A DNA stretch of 64,000 bases from Rhipicephalus microplus (lineage: Eukaryota > Arthropoda > Arachnida > Ixodida > Ixodidae): the NCBI RefSeq assembly GCF_043290135.1, contig NC_134705.1, forward strand, positions 94,629,239 to 94,693,238, written 5' to 3'. A model generated the notes under the pieces. That model was not told the origin of the DNA and searched no databases. It saw only the letters and a program-made list of their open reading frames with translations. Made by a program: the position numbers and the translations under genes. Below, piece after piece: positions 1 through 12,436 of the stretch (positions within the stretch are counted from its first letter, which is position 1; each line of letters starts with the position of its first letter).

Positions 1-535
1 TGGGATATTTGCCATCCCTCCTCTGTGCGGTCGGTCTCCGTTGGGGCGGAAAAATCTGCGGCGGCGTGCGTGGACGCCGCGTTGCAGTTCCCAGGCAGTG
101 CTGCTTCATCCCGGTTTTGCGCGGCAAAGTCCATGACTTCTTCACCCAAACCTGGTTCGGATTGTCGTACGGACGCTGTTTGCGACTCCCCAGTCGAGTC
201 CATAGCCGTCAGCAACCGCGGCAACGCCGTGGTTGTCGTCTTCGGGCGAGCGTCTCCCGGCGTCGTCGCCGCCGCTCCTCTACTGGACGCTAGAGGTAGC
301 GAAGGCTCCACATGGGCGAACGAAGAAGTGGCCGTAAAAACAAGAAAAATGGTCCGATTTCAGTGAAACTGGAGTCCACCGATACCGGAGCATCTCCCCT
401 ACACGCCTGTGGCAATTTCTGGACGATTCAAGGGTTGAACCGTACAGAAAAGACAAGAACATACGGAGCTCGATGTGCACGCCTCTGCACTCATCGGCAT
501 CCCAGCAGCGTCTCCAGCCGATAGATGCAGCCTTT
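1..535. other. CpG-rich open segment at left edge, unassigned
   Basis: This stretch is clearly more GC- and CpG-rich than the DNA that follows it. It holds overlapping open frames on the plus strand, the longest of 113 codons at 25-366, rich in Ala, Ser, Val and Arg. I recognise no domain and no splice or start context that would make it a gene. It could be the end of a host exon or CpG island, or the 5' part of a mobile element that lies mostly outside the window. The abrupt fall in GC near 535 is seen directly; any function is unknown. Confidence 0.3.
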
Positions 536-3500
536 TTTTCGTAGAAGTCATTAGAGTGCCTAGTGTATTCTTGACGCTATGTAGTCATGCCGTGGACGAT
601 CGCAGCCGACGAGATCTCGCGAGACAGCTACCGGTGAAGTAGCAATGGCCGTAGCGGCCGCAACGTAACCGCCCAGATCTAGCGCGCATCTCTTGCGCAC
701 GCAAACGCACGCATTTCGAGCTTCAATTGTAAAGCACTGCACGTCCTAATGTCTCTGGTGACAACACATTGGGAGAACCTTCTGTTTTTGCTCATTTCGT
801 GCCGGGCATCTACGTTTTCTGGTGCGCGAACAATGCGAAAAAGTTTTTATAACTTTTTGAACATACTTGTTTCCCTCGGTGCGCAAGAAGAGTATTTGTG
901 TGGCTGGCATTGGTGGTAAAAGAAGCTGAAAAAGAATCGGCTTAGTAAGACAGCACATGAGAAAATCAGACACAAGTAATACACTTTTCTTTTTGAAATA
1001 ATATTTTCTGAAACAAAAAACGGAGAATCGTCAAGCTTTTCCTGCTTTCAACAAAGAAACGACAAAAATGCTGTCCAAGAATTTGATTTTTTTTTTTTCA
1101 CACAAGAGACCCACTGAAATGGAGTAATTCTGGTAGCGTTCCCACATGAAGTTTATCACTTTCCCAGAACAGTTTCTTAACACTTCTGACATGAGGTTTT
1201 CATCGCCGAAGTGTTATGACCAAAAACCTCACGCATATATGCCAATGGTTTTTTAGATGTCAACGATTGAAATAGTTCCTTGGCCTGGCTTCAAGAGGCT
1301 ACGATTTTCGATCGCAGAATTTCTCGATTGGCCAGACTGTTGCAACACTTTGTAATGGTTGAAGCAGGCAAATTTCTCTGTAATTCTGCAGGAGATAATA
1401 TTTATCCTCTGGAAACATACAAAGGCGATTTCAGGTCAATTTAGTTCAAAATGATTTATTTTGCTCCTGACCGTATGAAAATTGTGAAAAAAGTTGTTTA
1501 GTATGCGCAGCGATGTGAACTGGCTAACGTTAGCTATTCATAGTTAACTAACTTCATTATTTAAAATTTCTATATTTGATTTAAACACCTTTTGAGTGTG
1601 ATTTACTGCGCTGTTTACGCACAAAATTTATTGCACCTTCACTGGATATCTTTCAGTAGTTCTGTCACACTTACTTGAGAAAAATAGACCAGAGCAAAAT
1701 CTTCGAAGACGAAAACGTTGACATTTTCTCCGAAACGCCATTTTTATACCGTACTTGAATCAAAGATGGCCAAATGAGCGCCATCTTCTTGAGCAAAGTA
1801 ATGCTCACCACGCGAGAAAAAACAAGTTAAAGGAAAAAAAAAACATTTGCTTCAGAAGTAGCTGCGCTTGCTGGAAGCAGTGGTACCACATCTGGTCACT
1901 AACACTGAATAGGTTTCAACTCTGCTGTGTCGCAACATCAAATGATAAAGTCATGGCGATGTTTGTCGTTGTTTATTGACAAAGATTGATCGCATGGTAA
2001 AACAATGCGAACTCCGCGAGAGTTCGCCTGCGCATAAAGAATCGCGACACCGCTTATCGTCGTCTTGTTTCGCGAGTCCACGCCCTTCGTTACACTGCTA
2101 CATTATTTACTCTACAGTTTTTTATCGCCATCAAGGACTTGATTGACTTAGGTAATGATAGCATGTGGGGTTTTAGATTATATTGAAGTGGTGAAGTACG
2201 CAAATCGCCAGGAACGAGGAAAGTGCGAAGGAGAAAAGGGAGAGGGGGATGCTGACTCTGAAGTTTGAACGTATTAAAAGTTTCACATATAGAGTGCAAA
2301 AAACACGTTAATGGGTTTGTAGGTTGACAGTGAAGTAATTAATTTCTACTCTACGCAAAAGAAAATTGTCATTTAACCACCTCTTAGCAATCCTAAGCAC
2401 CTGTGTAGGTTCTACGATGTTGTAATTGATAGTACGTTTTCAACTGGTAGTCTGTGCTCACCTCGTGTTTTTTGCCTTCGTCCCTGGGGCTCTTACGTAC
2501 TTCATTGTCGTAATAAATTACTAACTAGCGCAGCGCTCTGTTCTTCCAGATTACGTTTAAAACACGCGCACACATAGCCATTTACTTCTTGCAATTATTT
2601 GCTTGGTAGCACTTGCGTACGTTTAGTGTAGTTAACACACATTCCATCGTATTATGAATTCAAAGAATGAGTAGACGCTTATAGTCAAGACAGCGTTTTG
2701 AGCATGCAAGCTCAGGCTCACGCTATGTGGGAGGGTCCCTTATATAGGGAACTATTTGGTCACACTCGCCTCCCGGGCTCTGGTGACGAGTTGAGGTTGA
2801 TCGTCTTCGTCCCGGGTGAGATCGTGGCCTCCCACATCATGGCGAGGAGGCTGACGTTCGCAGGAGCTAAAGACTTGCCTCCGGCGTCTTCTAGATGCCA
2901 CGAGCACATGACTAGTAGGTGCGCTAGGGGTCTGCTACATAGCAGATTGCGCAGTTGTACGCGTGAAGTGTCACATATATGTGATGTAAGAGGAAACATT
3001 TGGGGGAAAGTATTACTCAGAATCCAATCAAAGGTGGCTCGCTCCTCTTTATTCAACCTCGGGTTAATTGACACATATCCTCTATGTTTTATAAGCTGTA
3101 GTGCTGGGGAATAGCTTTATAGTATATTCGGTAAAGTATCTGGCTTGGCTTGAACGTCAAATGACCGTGGTTAACATGATACGGCCAAGAAAGTGTTTTT
3201 TATTTTGGTTGCGCACGCCACTGTGTTGGAGTGCTTACAAAAAAGGTCGCTGCTTCGACACAAGGACGAAGCACTGACTCCGATTAGAAGAAATCGAACT
3301 TTCCCACGAAGAACGAAAAACAGCCCTACACCTGTAGCGCGCCACGGAGGCAGAAAGACGCATGGTCGTCAAGAACAAAGGAGGTTTGAAAAACATGGCT
3401 GATTCCCTAAGTGTAGGAATTGATATAACACGAAAGTCAAACTGGTCTTCACAGAGGTGGTAGAGCGTTTATTGTGAATTGTTTCAGCAACAGCAAAACA

Positions 3501-3699
3501 TTTGAAGGTCACGGTAGGAATAGCAAGCACGCATCTCGAAACTTGCAGCACACACCTCGGGCAAGAAGCTTGGACAAAATTGGAATACAATGGAAGATCG
3601 TGGACTAACAACTGGTGCAGCTCGACACTTTCAACGTGCTATTCAAACAGAGAGAAAGACGCACGAAACGAAGGCAGAAGTATACACAGCACAAGCGCG
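536..3699. other. AT-rich unassigned DNA
   Basis: No coding region, tandem array or mobile element could be supported here. A 138-codon open frame lies at 2698-3114 with an antisense frame over the same bases. It has no recognisable motif and is within the length expected by chance. Confidence 0.4.
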
Positions 3700-4245
3700 A
3701 ACAAATGTCACAATCATTTCCGCGTCGTGCATCAGCAGCACGCTTCTTTCGTGAACGCGGTCGTGGCAGCATGCGAAGTGACCTTCGTCTTCCCCAAATG
3801 ACGATTCTGATAAGCGAGCTCGCAGGACAAACCATGCTCGATTGATTGATTGATTGATTTGTGGGGTTTAACGTCCCAAAACCACCATATGATTATGAGA
3901 GACGCCGTAGTGGAGGGCTCCGGATATTTTGACCACCTGGGGTTCTTTAACGTGCACCCAAATCTGAGTACCAAACCATGCTCTGTTGGGGTGGCGCTTC
4001 GGGAAGGCGATAACCTTTGCAGCACGTACAACGCGTGGGTATCGTGCAATCTCGCCACTGATAAATAAAACGCGCTAAGCTTCGAAACCGCGAGGACTGC
4101 CAAACGATGTACGGTGTATATAAATGGCTTGCCGTTAGCGTTCTGGTCAACGGACGCTTTGTGGCTTAGTGGTAGCGCTGCACGCTAAGAATCGAGGGGG
4201 TTGCTGGTTTGATCCTGCACGAGATATAATTGCCTGCGGGTTTTT
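3700..4245 (+). repeat. Dispersed tRNA-box repeat (family alpha), copy 1, interrupted by Ruka
   Basis: The segment shares blocks in the same order with 24,600-25,545 and with the reverse complement of 42,838-43,790. One block lies near 3714-3790. Another is a TATATAAAT box near 4118 followed by a tRNA-like stretch near 4160-4225, with an A-box-like TGGCTTAGTGGTAGCG and a B-box-like GGTTTGATCC. Divergence is high, so the outer limits are approximate. A truncated Ruka SINE sits inside. The tRNA-like part suggests a Pol III-promoted retroelement, which is inference. Confidence 0.45.
3840..3971 (-). mobile_element. Ruka-like tRNA-derived SINE, 5'-truncated
   Basis: Read on the minus strand this is the 3' half of the tick Ruka SINE, ending in a short TCAA-type tail that appears as ATTG repeats at the left edge on the plus strand. 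The tRNA head is missing. A 12-bp perfect target-site duplication, CAAACCATGCTC, flanks it at 3828-3839 and 3972-3983, so the truncation arose at insertion and not by later deletion. Confidence 0.9.
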
Positions 4246-7174
4246 TTTCTTCACAATCTCTTAATATATATTTTTCACATCACTTCCATAACGAAAGTAC
4301 GTCAGCGAAACCGTAGTAAACCCTGGAATAAAACACGTGTTAAAAATTATTGAGCATCTCCCCGAAAGACCGTGATGGATTGCAAAGCAGCAGCCGGGTG
4401 GCGCACGACGTTGACCCGGTTGAAAGGGGCGTCTACGAAAACAGCTCCAAGCCACAAGAACACAGACGGATCCAGAAGTACGAATATTGGAGGAATCTAT
4501 GTACTACACATCGTTCCCATGCTCGCTGAAGCGCTTTGCGTTGCAGCTTCCATAAAGACTAGTGCCAGAGATCCCTCTAATGTATACTTAGGAAACTCTA
4601 TGACGAAATAGTCTATGTATATAGCGTGCAGTTAATATGCGGGCGCGAGCTCGGGACATGGTATAGCTCTCTAAGGCGGTGCTGTGGATTGAGGGGCCAC
4701 TGCTTTGAATTCAAGCGGCAGTGCTACAGAACTGGCTTCTTCTGAATATTTTGTTTGTGCATTTCATATTTATATAAATACTTATACGTATCTGGTAAAT
4801 CACGGTGAAAGCGAAGGCATAAATTTGATGAGAGTGCTCATATAACTGATGTCCCAGTAAAATAATCAGTCAGCCACCTAAACGCAACATCCCATCGTCT
4901 AATACGAACCGTCTAAAAGAACTACATCGTCTAAAAGAACCATCGTCTAAAAGAACTACACAAAAGTAAGTACTCCTACCAAGAGATACCTTCTAGGTTA
5001 ACATTGCTGGCTTGTTCTAGAGCGGATAAGGTGAAGCGTTGCTCAACTGTGTAGAAGGAAGGGTAATCATGGCGTTTCATTTTTGACGAAGGATTACTAC
5101 TTGCAAAAAATATCCGTTGAAGAGCGGTGAAAAAATAGTCGAAAGAATGAGCATGAAACACTGCTGCCTAATTGTGTTATCTGAGCAGTCACTCTTTCGA
5201 ATGATTTATTGATATCATTTTGATTCTTTTTATCAAACTACTGCGATAACTTCAAAACCTATTCGCTCGATTGCTCGTTCCCTGAGAGATATCTGAAACC
5301 AATGAATTTGCATACCTTTAAACTATTTTCTCTTATTCGCGCAAATATGAAAGACGAGTGGTATTGCCGTTAATATTTTCTCAAATTTTTTTTGCCATTT
5401 TGATACAACGTTTTTGCAGCCTAATGAAATGAGAATGCCTAACCGACTGACACATTCGGGAATTACGGTAGAAAATTAGAGACGCTTTCACAAAAGTACC
5501 GTTCATATCAAATACCACCGATTGAGGATGATGGGAAAAAGATACAGATAAGAGAAATAAGCCCTTTTTAATTACACGCTGTCTGAAATCGCCCGACGAC
5601 GCACGCTGTGGATTCAGGTATCATTCGCAAAATCTCTATTGTAATCGCTCGCGCCTGGGTGTGACGCTTCTCACGAGAACGAAAAAAGAGCAATAAAAGA
5701 GAAGTATGGAGCCGAGGAACTAATTATTACGCATCGACGTTTCCAAAAAGCAAATTGCACCGCGCCGGTGGAAACTATAGTCTCGTTTACTTTACTTTGA
5801 CGTATTAATGTCTTCATTTGAGCTACAGCATTCATCTCTCCCGAACTTCTTTCCTATAATTCACGCTAATTATTGCGCATATTGATTTTCATTTCCCTTT
5901 CTAATTACGTGGGTTGGGCCACTCGCCTCTAATTTCAATAGAGGTTCCGGTATTCAGCACTGAATATGGTGGCTAGTTCACGCTCAGTTGATGCGGGAAT
6001 AGTACGTAAGACTTCTTTTTCGCTGAGGCAATCATTACAAGCGTGGCACCCCCGAAGTTTTTCTAACAAGCTTTCGTTTGCGCTCACTCTCGTTTATTTC
6101 TGGACTTCTTTCAGTATCGATGTGAGGTTTCTTCATGCTCGTCCTTTATAAAACACCAGTCCACTCAAAGCCATTGTGCCGATGACTTCGTAATGCGTTC
6201 TTAGATGAAATGGTGCTCTTACACTCCACAAATTAGCGTAAAATATAAATAAATAATTACATAGGCGACTGCGGCCAACTTTTAAGGGTTTTAATTACCG
6301 CGAATCCCCAAGGCATGGTTTGCAAGAGTAATTGCATTCTATCATCACTGCAGTGGGGCCATTCATTAGGCAATGAAAAGCTGGTATTCTGAGTGTGATA
6401 ATTATAAAAGCGTTAATAGAGGCAAAATGTTACTAGACCAATTGTTACCGCCTCGGTGTAATCCACTCTTCTTGTTTCTTCTTATGAACAACGATTCCAT
6501 GTTAGAAGCATTATTGGCTGCGAATGATAAAGACGAAAAGTTTAGTTGAGGGTACCATTACGAAGCTTGCTGAAATTTGGATGAGCACTACGAAAAAGTT
6601 TAGGGTACCACTGGTTCACCACAGTTGATGCGCACTCTGCACCAACCGGAGGTAATCTTGCAGCTCTGAGCTGCGTGAACAATATTCACACTTCTTCAAT
6701 TCATGAAGAGGCCAATCGTGTTTCGTCTATCCACAAAGTTGAAAATTTTTTAGCTCCGTTTGTCTACACAGATGCGGTTTTTGTGGTGAGCAATCAAAAT
6801 TGGCCCGAAGTTCTATTGAGTAAGTAAAACCTACGTTTGAATGACTAATGCCCGAGAAATTCTCAAGAACTCTGCAATTCTACTGCGCTTTCTCCGAAGC
6901 CATGAAATGAGGCCTTGCGCAGGTGCGAATTCGGGATGGTCACAACAATAAACTCTTGCTAGGTTTGTGTAGGCAGATTCCCTTCGGCATCTCTGGCGAG
7001 CCACGATAAGCTAGTAGTTATTTCCACGCACAGTGTGCAGCTGGTCGCTGATGGCGCAACTTTCGATCTGCCGAAGTGCAGCTGCAATAACGACCAAAGC
7101 AAAACAGAACAGGTCCACCTTATCTTGAGCACACCAGTGGTGCCACCTTGTGGAGAGCGGTTTTGACCAAAGGC
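4246..7174. other. AT-rich unassigned DNA
   Basis: No gene or mobile element is supported. Open frames are short. The only local structure noticed is a small direct repeat at 4896-4960. Confidence 0.4.
4896..4960. repeat. Short tandem motif CATCGTCTAAAAGAAC
   Basis: The core CGTCTAAAAGAAC occurs three times in close succession with variable short spacers. A fourth, weaker match precedes them. Confidence 0.6.
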
Positions 7175-7181
7175 AACACAA

Positions 7182-7213
<32 letters not shown>

Positions 7214-7278
7214 AAACACACACAAACACACACCACACACACAAACACACAAACACACACCACACACAAACACACAAA

Positions 7279-7332
<54 letters not shown>

Positions 7333-7336
7333 GCGG
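7175..7336. repeat. Compound microsatellite (CA)n with CAAA interruptions, then (GC)n
   Basis: Alternating CACA and CACAAACACA blocks run to about 7318 and pass directly into a pure CG/GC run to 7336. Alternating purine-pyrimidine of this kind can adopt Z-DNA, which is general knowledge and not shown here. Open frames in either direction only translate the repeat. Confidence 0.95.
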
Positions 7337-7386
7337 TGGTGTAGTTAACGCGCGCAGCTGCGCAGCGCCACTTTCGATCGGCGCCA

Positions 7387-7965
7387 GTGTCGAACGCCTT
7401 GTGTTTGCGCCTCCAAGGGGAGGTGATCAATGCTAGCTTGCTCGTCGATAACGGCAGTGTTTCCTTCGCTTTGTCCCTTTCTTATCAGAGCAACGATATT
7501 TACCGTTCGTTTCCCTTCTCGCGTCGACGAATAGCAGAGATGCTGAAGCAGAGCAAGCTGGAACAGCTTTCGCTGCCAGCACCAAAGCGAGACAGAGTAC
7601 CAAAAACAACAGAAAAAACAGGCTGGGAAGTTAGAAACGTGCACTTCGGAAATCTTCTGAGTCGAGCCGAAAGGCGTATCGATTGTTTCTCGCTCGTCGA
7701 AAACCCGTTATCAGAACACGAATGGCGGTTCACTTGTCCGCCTCTTTGTGCTTTATATTTCTTTGTCCCCAAACGATTTGCCGTTAGCGAGAAAGACCAT
7801 CTATCTCTGCCTGAAGTGAAGCGTAGCAAGCACTATTTTGGCACTGAGTTACGTCTTCGACATCGCCACTTCATTTTTTTCAGTTATATAACAGGATTTA
7901 TCTCTCCATCGAATGCTGATGAGCTCAGGTGGACACCGTTGTTTACCTCTACGTGGCACACGTGA
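7387..7965 (+). other. 192-codon open frame, probably not a gene
   Basis: This is the longest open frame outside the retroelements. It begins with GTG, and the first in-frame ATG is near 7540. The predicted protein has no motif I recognise, no signal peptide and no membrane segment. A 109-codon frame covers the same bases on the other strand. A frame this long is expected about once by chance in a window of this size, so I treat it as unsupported. Confidence 0.12.
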
Positions 7966-8898
7966 ACATAGTTACAAGGTGATAGATGACGTAACTACCG
8001 TAATATACAAAAAAAAACAGCGTTCATACAATTTATCGAATTCAAATACACTTGTAATAGATAATCATAAGCACACTGCTAAACTATGACGTTCTAAATG
8101 CAGGGGTAGTTAAAGTATGACACATGCTGTTATGCATCGAAATCCAGCAATTTCCACAACGTTGGAGTTAACCCAGAGTATATGACACATGCAGTATAAA
8201 GATAAATACACGGTAAATAGTGTAAAATGTTTAATAATCTGAGTGTATAGACCAGGTACAAATTAGTGTATATGATACGGTGTGTACGGTAAACCGGAAA
8301 TATATTTAATGATTTTGCCTCACCGTAACGAAGGTACCCTTTCGGATAACAAAATCGTCGTGTTACAATTTCTGAGCTGTAACGCCTTCTCCCTTTTCGC
8401 GGAGGGATAGATCACATTTGTGCAATAATACACTCTAATATATAGGGCTTATTTTTTAACAGGGTTGATAACGGAGCTACAAAACAGAGCAGAGAAAAGA
8501 ACGCGGCCACACTGAGGAGATTTTAAGATGGCTCCGTGACCATACCATTTCCGAAGATGTTTAATGCGATACCTGGGGCCCTTTGTGAACTCACATCAAG
8601 TTACACAGTCAAGCGCAGGCAGGTTTATCAGCAGAGATGTTCAGTTTGCTATATTGAGTAACAAATTTTCTGGACAGTACTGTTAATGCTAGAGAACCGG
8701 AATTCATGCGTGCTACCACGTCCCAAAAGTATATTTACAATGTACTGAAGGGTTTCTGACTTGCTTAGGTGAAGTTATATTACTGCTTTTTTTATTATAA
8801 AACTGAAACTAGTACGGGAAGTCCTAGTTACTGGTCATGTTGTCATTTGTTTCCATTTTATTTCTTGGACAAAAGCACCTTTAAAGTGCGCCCCCCTT
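7966..8898. other. AT-rich unassigned DNA
   Basis: No gene, tandem array or mobile element is supported. The motif TATGACACATGC occurs twice near 8116 and 8180, which may reflect a small local duplication. Confidence 0.4.
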
Positions 8899-9136
8899 GC
8901 CCCGCCGCGGTGGTCTAGTGGCTAAGGTACTCGGCTACTGACCCGCAGGTCGCGGGTTCGTGTCCCGGCTGCGGCGGCTGCATTTCCGATGGAGGCGGAA
9001 ATGTTGTAGGCCCGTGTGCTCAGATTTGGGTGCACGTTAAAGAACCCCTGGTGGTCGAAATTTCCGGAGCCCTCCACTACGGCGTCTCTCATAATCATAT
9101 GGTGGTTTCGGGACGTTAAACCCCACATATCAATCA
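8899..9136 (+). mobile_element. Ruka-like tRNA-derived SINE, full length
   Basis: This is a complete plus-strand copy. A tRNA-like head carries a Pol III A-box-like GGTGGTCTAGTGGCTAAGG and a B-box-like GGTCGCGGGTTCGTGTCC. The conserved SINE body follows and a short ATCAATCA tail closes it. An imperfect duplication of about 16 bp beginning TTAAAGTGC flanks it (8881 onward and 9137 onward). Ruka is known from ixodid ticks. The element has no protein and would depend on a LINE for movement. Confidence 0.92.
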
Positions 9137-9576
9137 TTAAAGTGCACCCCCTTTTGAAGCAAACATAACATCCATGACGTGCATGGTGCGTAAGTCGGCG
9201 AAATGCACCGCACCTTTATCTAAGAAAAATATACACTCGTATGATGAAGCTGAAATGTGTGCTTAACTATCAAAATGCTTGTGTCATTCTAATCTTCGAT
9301 GTAATCTTCAATGAGTGAGTTAACGATGAGAGCCGTACTGACGAAACGAGCCGCAAGTTGCCGAACTACTTGAGGAACAACACAAATCTGCGAATGCCCT
9401 GGTTTCGTAGCCTTCGCTTCACTGTGAAGATAAGTTGTCGCCATGTATGCCTCGTACTGAAGAAAGGAAAGAGAGGATATGAACGAATGAACGAGAAGCG
9501 CCTATGAAGGAGCCACCAAGTCTTTGAGACAATGCTAATCTCCGAAGAAGGAATGAAACCTCTGTTCAATGCACTA

Positions 9577-10076
9577 TAAAGGGAGACTAAAGAGCAAAAT
9601 GATTTTTCGCGTATTAGTAAAGTACCATTTCGCAATCTGAAAAACACCACTGTTACTGCGACAAGGCGCTTAGTATGCAAGAAAACGCGCCAGAAGAATG
9701 TGCGGATAGTGACACCACTTTGAGATTCCCGTACCAAACACCATGACGTCAGAAATTTCGAGCGCATCTACTGATTCCCTACGTAGTTTCTAATGGATAG
9801 AAAATGAAGTACATTGCAATCTGTGGAAGCCATACACTTAGCATATGAAGTTTAAGAAAGTTTTATTGAGTCACTGCTACAAAAATACTGAAAATACATT
9901 TCGAAATTTTTTACGTCACGCACGGAAGTATTGGCGCGAAATTAAAAAATGAGACTTCAACCTTAATTTTCTCCGCTGATAATAGGTTTAAGAGAGTGAA
10001 ACATGTGGATTAATAGTTTTCAGGGTGCAGTTTGCAAATGTTAACCAAGTCATTGTTCCTCTTTGGTGTCCCTTTA
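9577..10076. mobile_element. MITE-like element with terminal inverted repeats
   Basis: The left end (TAAAGGGAGACTAAAGAG) and the reverse complement of the right end (TTAAAGGGACACCAAAGAGG) match over about 21 of 26 positions. This defines a non-coding element of roughly 500 bp. A TA dinucleotide at both edges is compatible with Tc1/mariner-type integration. I recall similar sequences as common in tick genomes, but have not compared any here. Confidence 0.6.
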
Positions 10077-10870
10077 ACAATCAGATGTTCAGTACGCTGT
10101 CTATGTGTAAGAGAATGCCGTAACGAGTATTCAATCGATAAATCTGCCCCTTCACGCATTACGCGGAATGTGAGCCACCCGACCAATATTTTAAGGTGAC
10201 CCAACAGGCAATGATATCACAAATTCCATTCTTGTTCGAAGCGCTCCGTTCTCGTTTTCTTCATCGCCCTATTCCTTTCCGCGATCTCCTTTTTTCTCGA
10301 TTTCTGCGAAATACCATTCTGCGGAATTTCGCCTATATGGCCAGGGGCACAGCAACCATTTCACGTTGCCCCTCTGATTTCTTGCTGTGTTCTTTACTCT
10401 TTGTCTGAATGTTCTGCAGTTTATTCGGTCTCCCTTTCTATCCTTTGCCCTTTTGTTTCTACACGGTTGCTTCATCTGCTTCCGTCCGTAGAGGATGTCA
10501 TATCGGAGCCGTCCGTTTGGACAGCGCCGCTCGGGCCACGCCCGACGAACGCACCGCTGCTGTCCAGTGGATCCGGACGCTTGCTAGCCTCGCCCGTCTC
10601 CGGCTAGCGAAGCGATTCGATCGATCCTCAGGAAACTAGCGCATTAGCTCAACTGCCCTGTGTCGCCGTGCCTCTAAAACTATCTTCTGTTCTTCACTAC
10701 CAGCGCCATCTTTCGTACCCATTTGTTTTATTGAACTTGCGAATACTGAGGCTACGTGTCGTACCACTACAGAAGGACACTTTGCAATACACTTGTTTTC
10801 AATACTTTCTTCACTTGTCCTAAATGCCTGCTACAAAGTTCGATTAAAGGAAAATTCCTGGACATGCCCA
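10077..10870. other. Unassigned DNA with a pyrimidine-rich middle
   Basis: The interval 10,240-10,480 is pyrimidine-rich and 10,490-10,640 is more GC-rich. Short overlapping open frames occur on both strands, none with a recognisable motif. Confidence 0.35.
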
Positions 10871-10874
10871 CTTT

Positions 10875-10909
<35 letters not shown>

Positions 10910-11031
10910 GTCTTTCTTTCTTTTTTTCTTTCTTTCTTTCTTTCTTTCTTTTTTTTACTTTCCTTCCTTCTTTCTTTCTTTCTTTCTCTGTTTCTCTTTT
11001 CCTTTCTATCTTTCTTTACTTTTTTCGCTCT
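10871..11031. repeat. Imperfect (CTTT)n microsatellite
   Basis: CTTT units run for about 160 bp with substitutions toward the right end. The phenylalanine- and serine-rich open frames over it are products of the repeat. Confidence 0.95.
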
Positions 11032-11110
11032 TGTTGAAATTCATTGAAATTCTTTTCAGATACTTCTGGTGTTTGCTTGACCTCAAAGGTGAAACGGCAT
11101 TGGGGTACGC

Positions 11111-11988
11111 TAATACCCCTGTCACACGGGCACCCGCGAAGACCGTTTAACTCCCTCGTCCTTACGACAACGAAGATGCGGTCCGTGTCACACGGCCACC
11201 CTTACCCAAACGAAGGTAAACGGAGCGTTTCGCAAAGGACGTTCAACGATCTCCCTTTGCAGCGAAACGACGTACTCTCGTCCCCAGCAGTCTAGAGGTC
11301 AGAGAAAAATTTCGAGCACTAAGTGGCCGCAGTGAAAGCATAATACATTTTGGCAATCTCAAACGTTCTTTCGTTGTAGTACTCATTCACAACGTGTGTT
11401 TGTTTACATATATTTATGCCCGCCAGAGTTCACTTACTCTCAACACCGATGCTCTACACTCCGTGCCTCACACGTGGTGCCTCGCGAGTCGGGCCGGCCG
11501 GCGCCATTGGAAAATATTTCGTCCATGCGTGTGGTTGTGGTCGTCGCTGTGTCACTCATGGCTGAAGAACACAAAATGTGCGCTCACGAGGCTAGGAAGC
11601 ACAAGAACTTTCGTACACAGCCATGAACACAGGCAACAAAACAACTAAAAGCGCAATGTGGCCAGCGTCACCAGCAGCATCGCTACATTGAGCGAATTCA
11701 TTTTTATTTGAAAATATTTTGATGGTTTGTTAGCCTCTTACCTCCTTAATAGTGTTTTTTTTGTAAAAACCCCAGAACGAGGATTCACAAAAAAAATCAA
11801 TGGAGATGAAATTAGAATACTTTTCCGAAAATCAAGCAGTGCCAGCTGAGCCCCCTCGCGCCAACTGTTACAACCTTTTCATTGCCGTGTGACACTGCCA
11901 CAACTCCTTCTCCGTCGAACCACCTAGGGGAGATTTACGTTGACGGTGTTCAACGGAGTTTAGTGGTGGCCGTGTGACAGGGGTATTA
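11111..11988. mobile_element. DNA transposon-like element with perfect 19-bp TIRs
   Basis: TAATACCCCTGTCACACGG at 11,111-11,129 is found as an exact reverse complement at 11,970-11,988. The outer TA may be the target duplication, leaving 17-bp TIRs. Each end also has an inner, inverted second copy of the TGTCACACGG core (near 11,187-11,196 and 11,884-11,893), so the inverted similarity extends about 100 bp. The 84-codon frame inside has no transposase motif, so the element is probably non-autonomous. The superfamily is not clear from the sequence. Confidence 0.7.
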
Positions 11989-12335
11989 TATTACTCGCAC
12001 CTGCCAGCAGGTATCAGATGTACCGTGTGGCTTAACATGACAGTGATCCTCTTTGGCAGCGCGAGTGGATTTTTTTATGAACTTAGTTTTAAAAAAAGAT
12101 CTCCGAGTCTCCATTTCTGTACCTAGACGCGCTGTCCCGATGAACTTCCACATTACGGCAGGTCGCTTGACCCTCCCAGTAGCTCGCTTATGAATATAGC
12201 CTTTATACTGCCTAATGGCCCGCGAGATCGTGTCTGGCTGATTCTCTTGCGAGCCGTTACGCTTTTACCTTGAATACGGAAGGAAAAGAGTCGTTGTACG
12301 AGTGGCGGCATTATTGAAGCTTGTGTTAAAGAAAT

Positions 12336-12436
<101 letters not shown>

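Noticed and set aside
2698..3114. 138-codon frame as a gene
   Set aside because: There is no motif, an antisense frame overlaps it, and the length is within chance expectation for this window.
6959..7430. Open frames made of Cys-Val or Thr-His repeats on both strands
   Set aside because: They only translate the CA/GT microsatellite in different frames.
8899..8980. Real tRNA gene in the head of Ruka copies
   Set aside because: A and B boxes are tRNA-like, but the acceptor stem does not pair and each head is joined to the SINE body with tail and target duplication.
10756..11047. Phe/Ser-rich membrane-like protein
   Set aside because: It is produced by the CTTT microsatellite.
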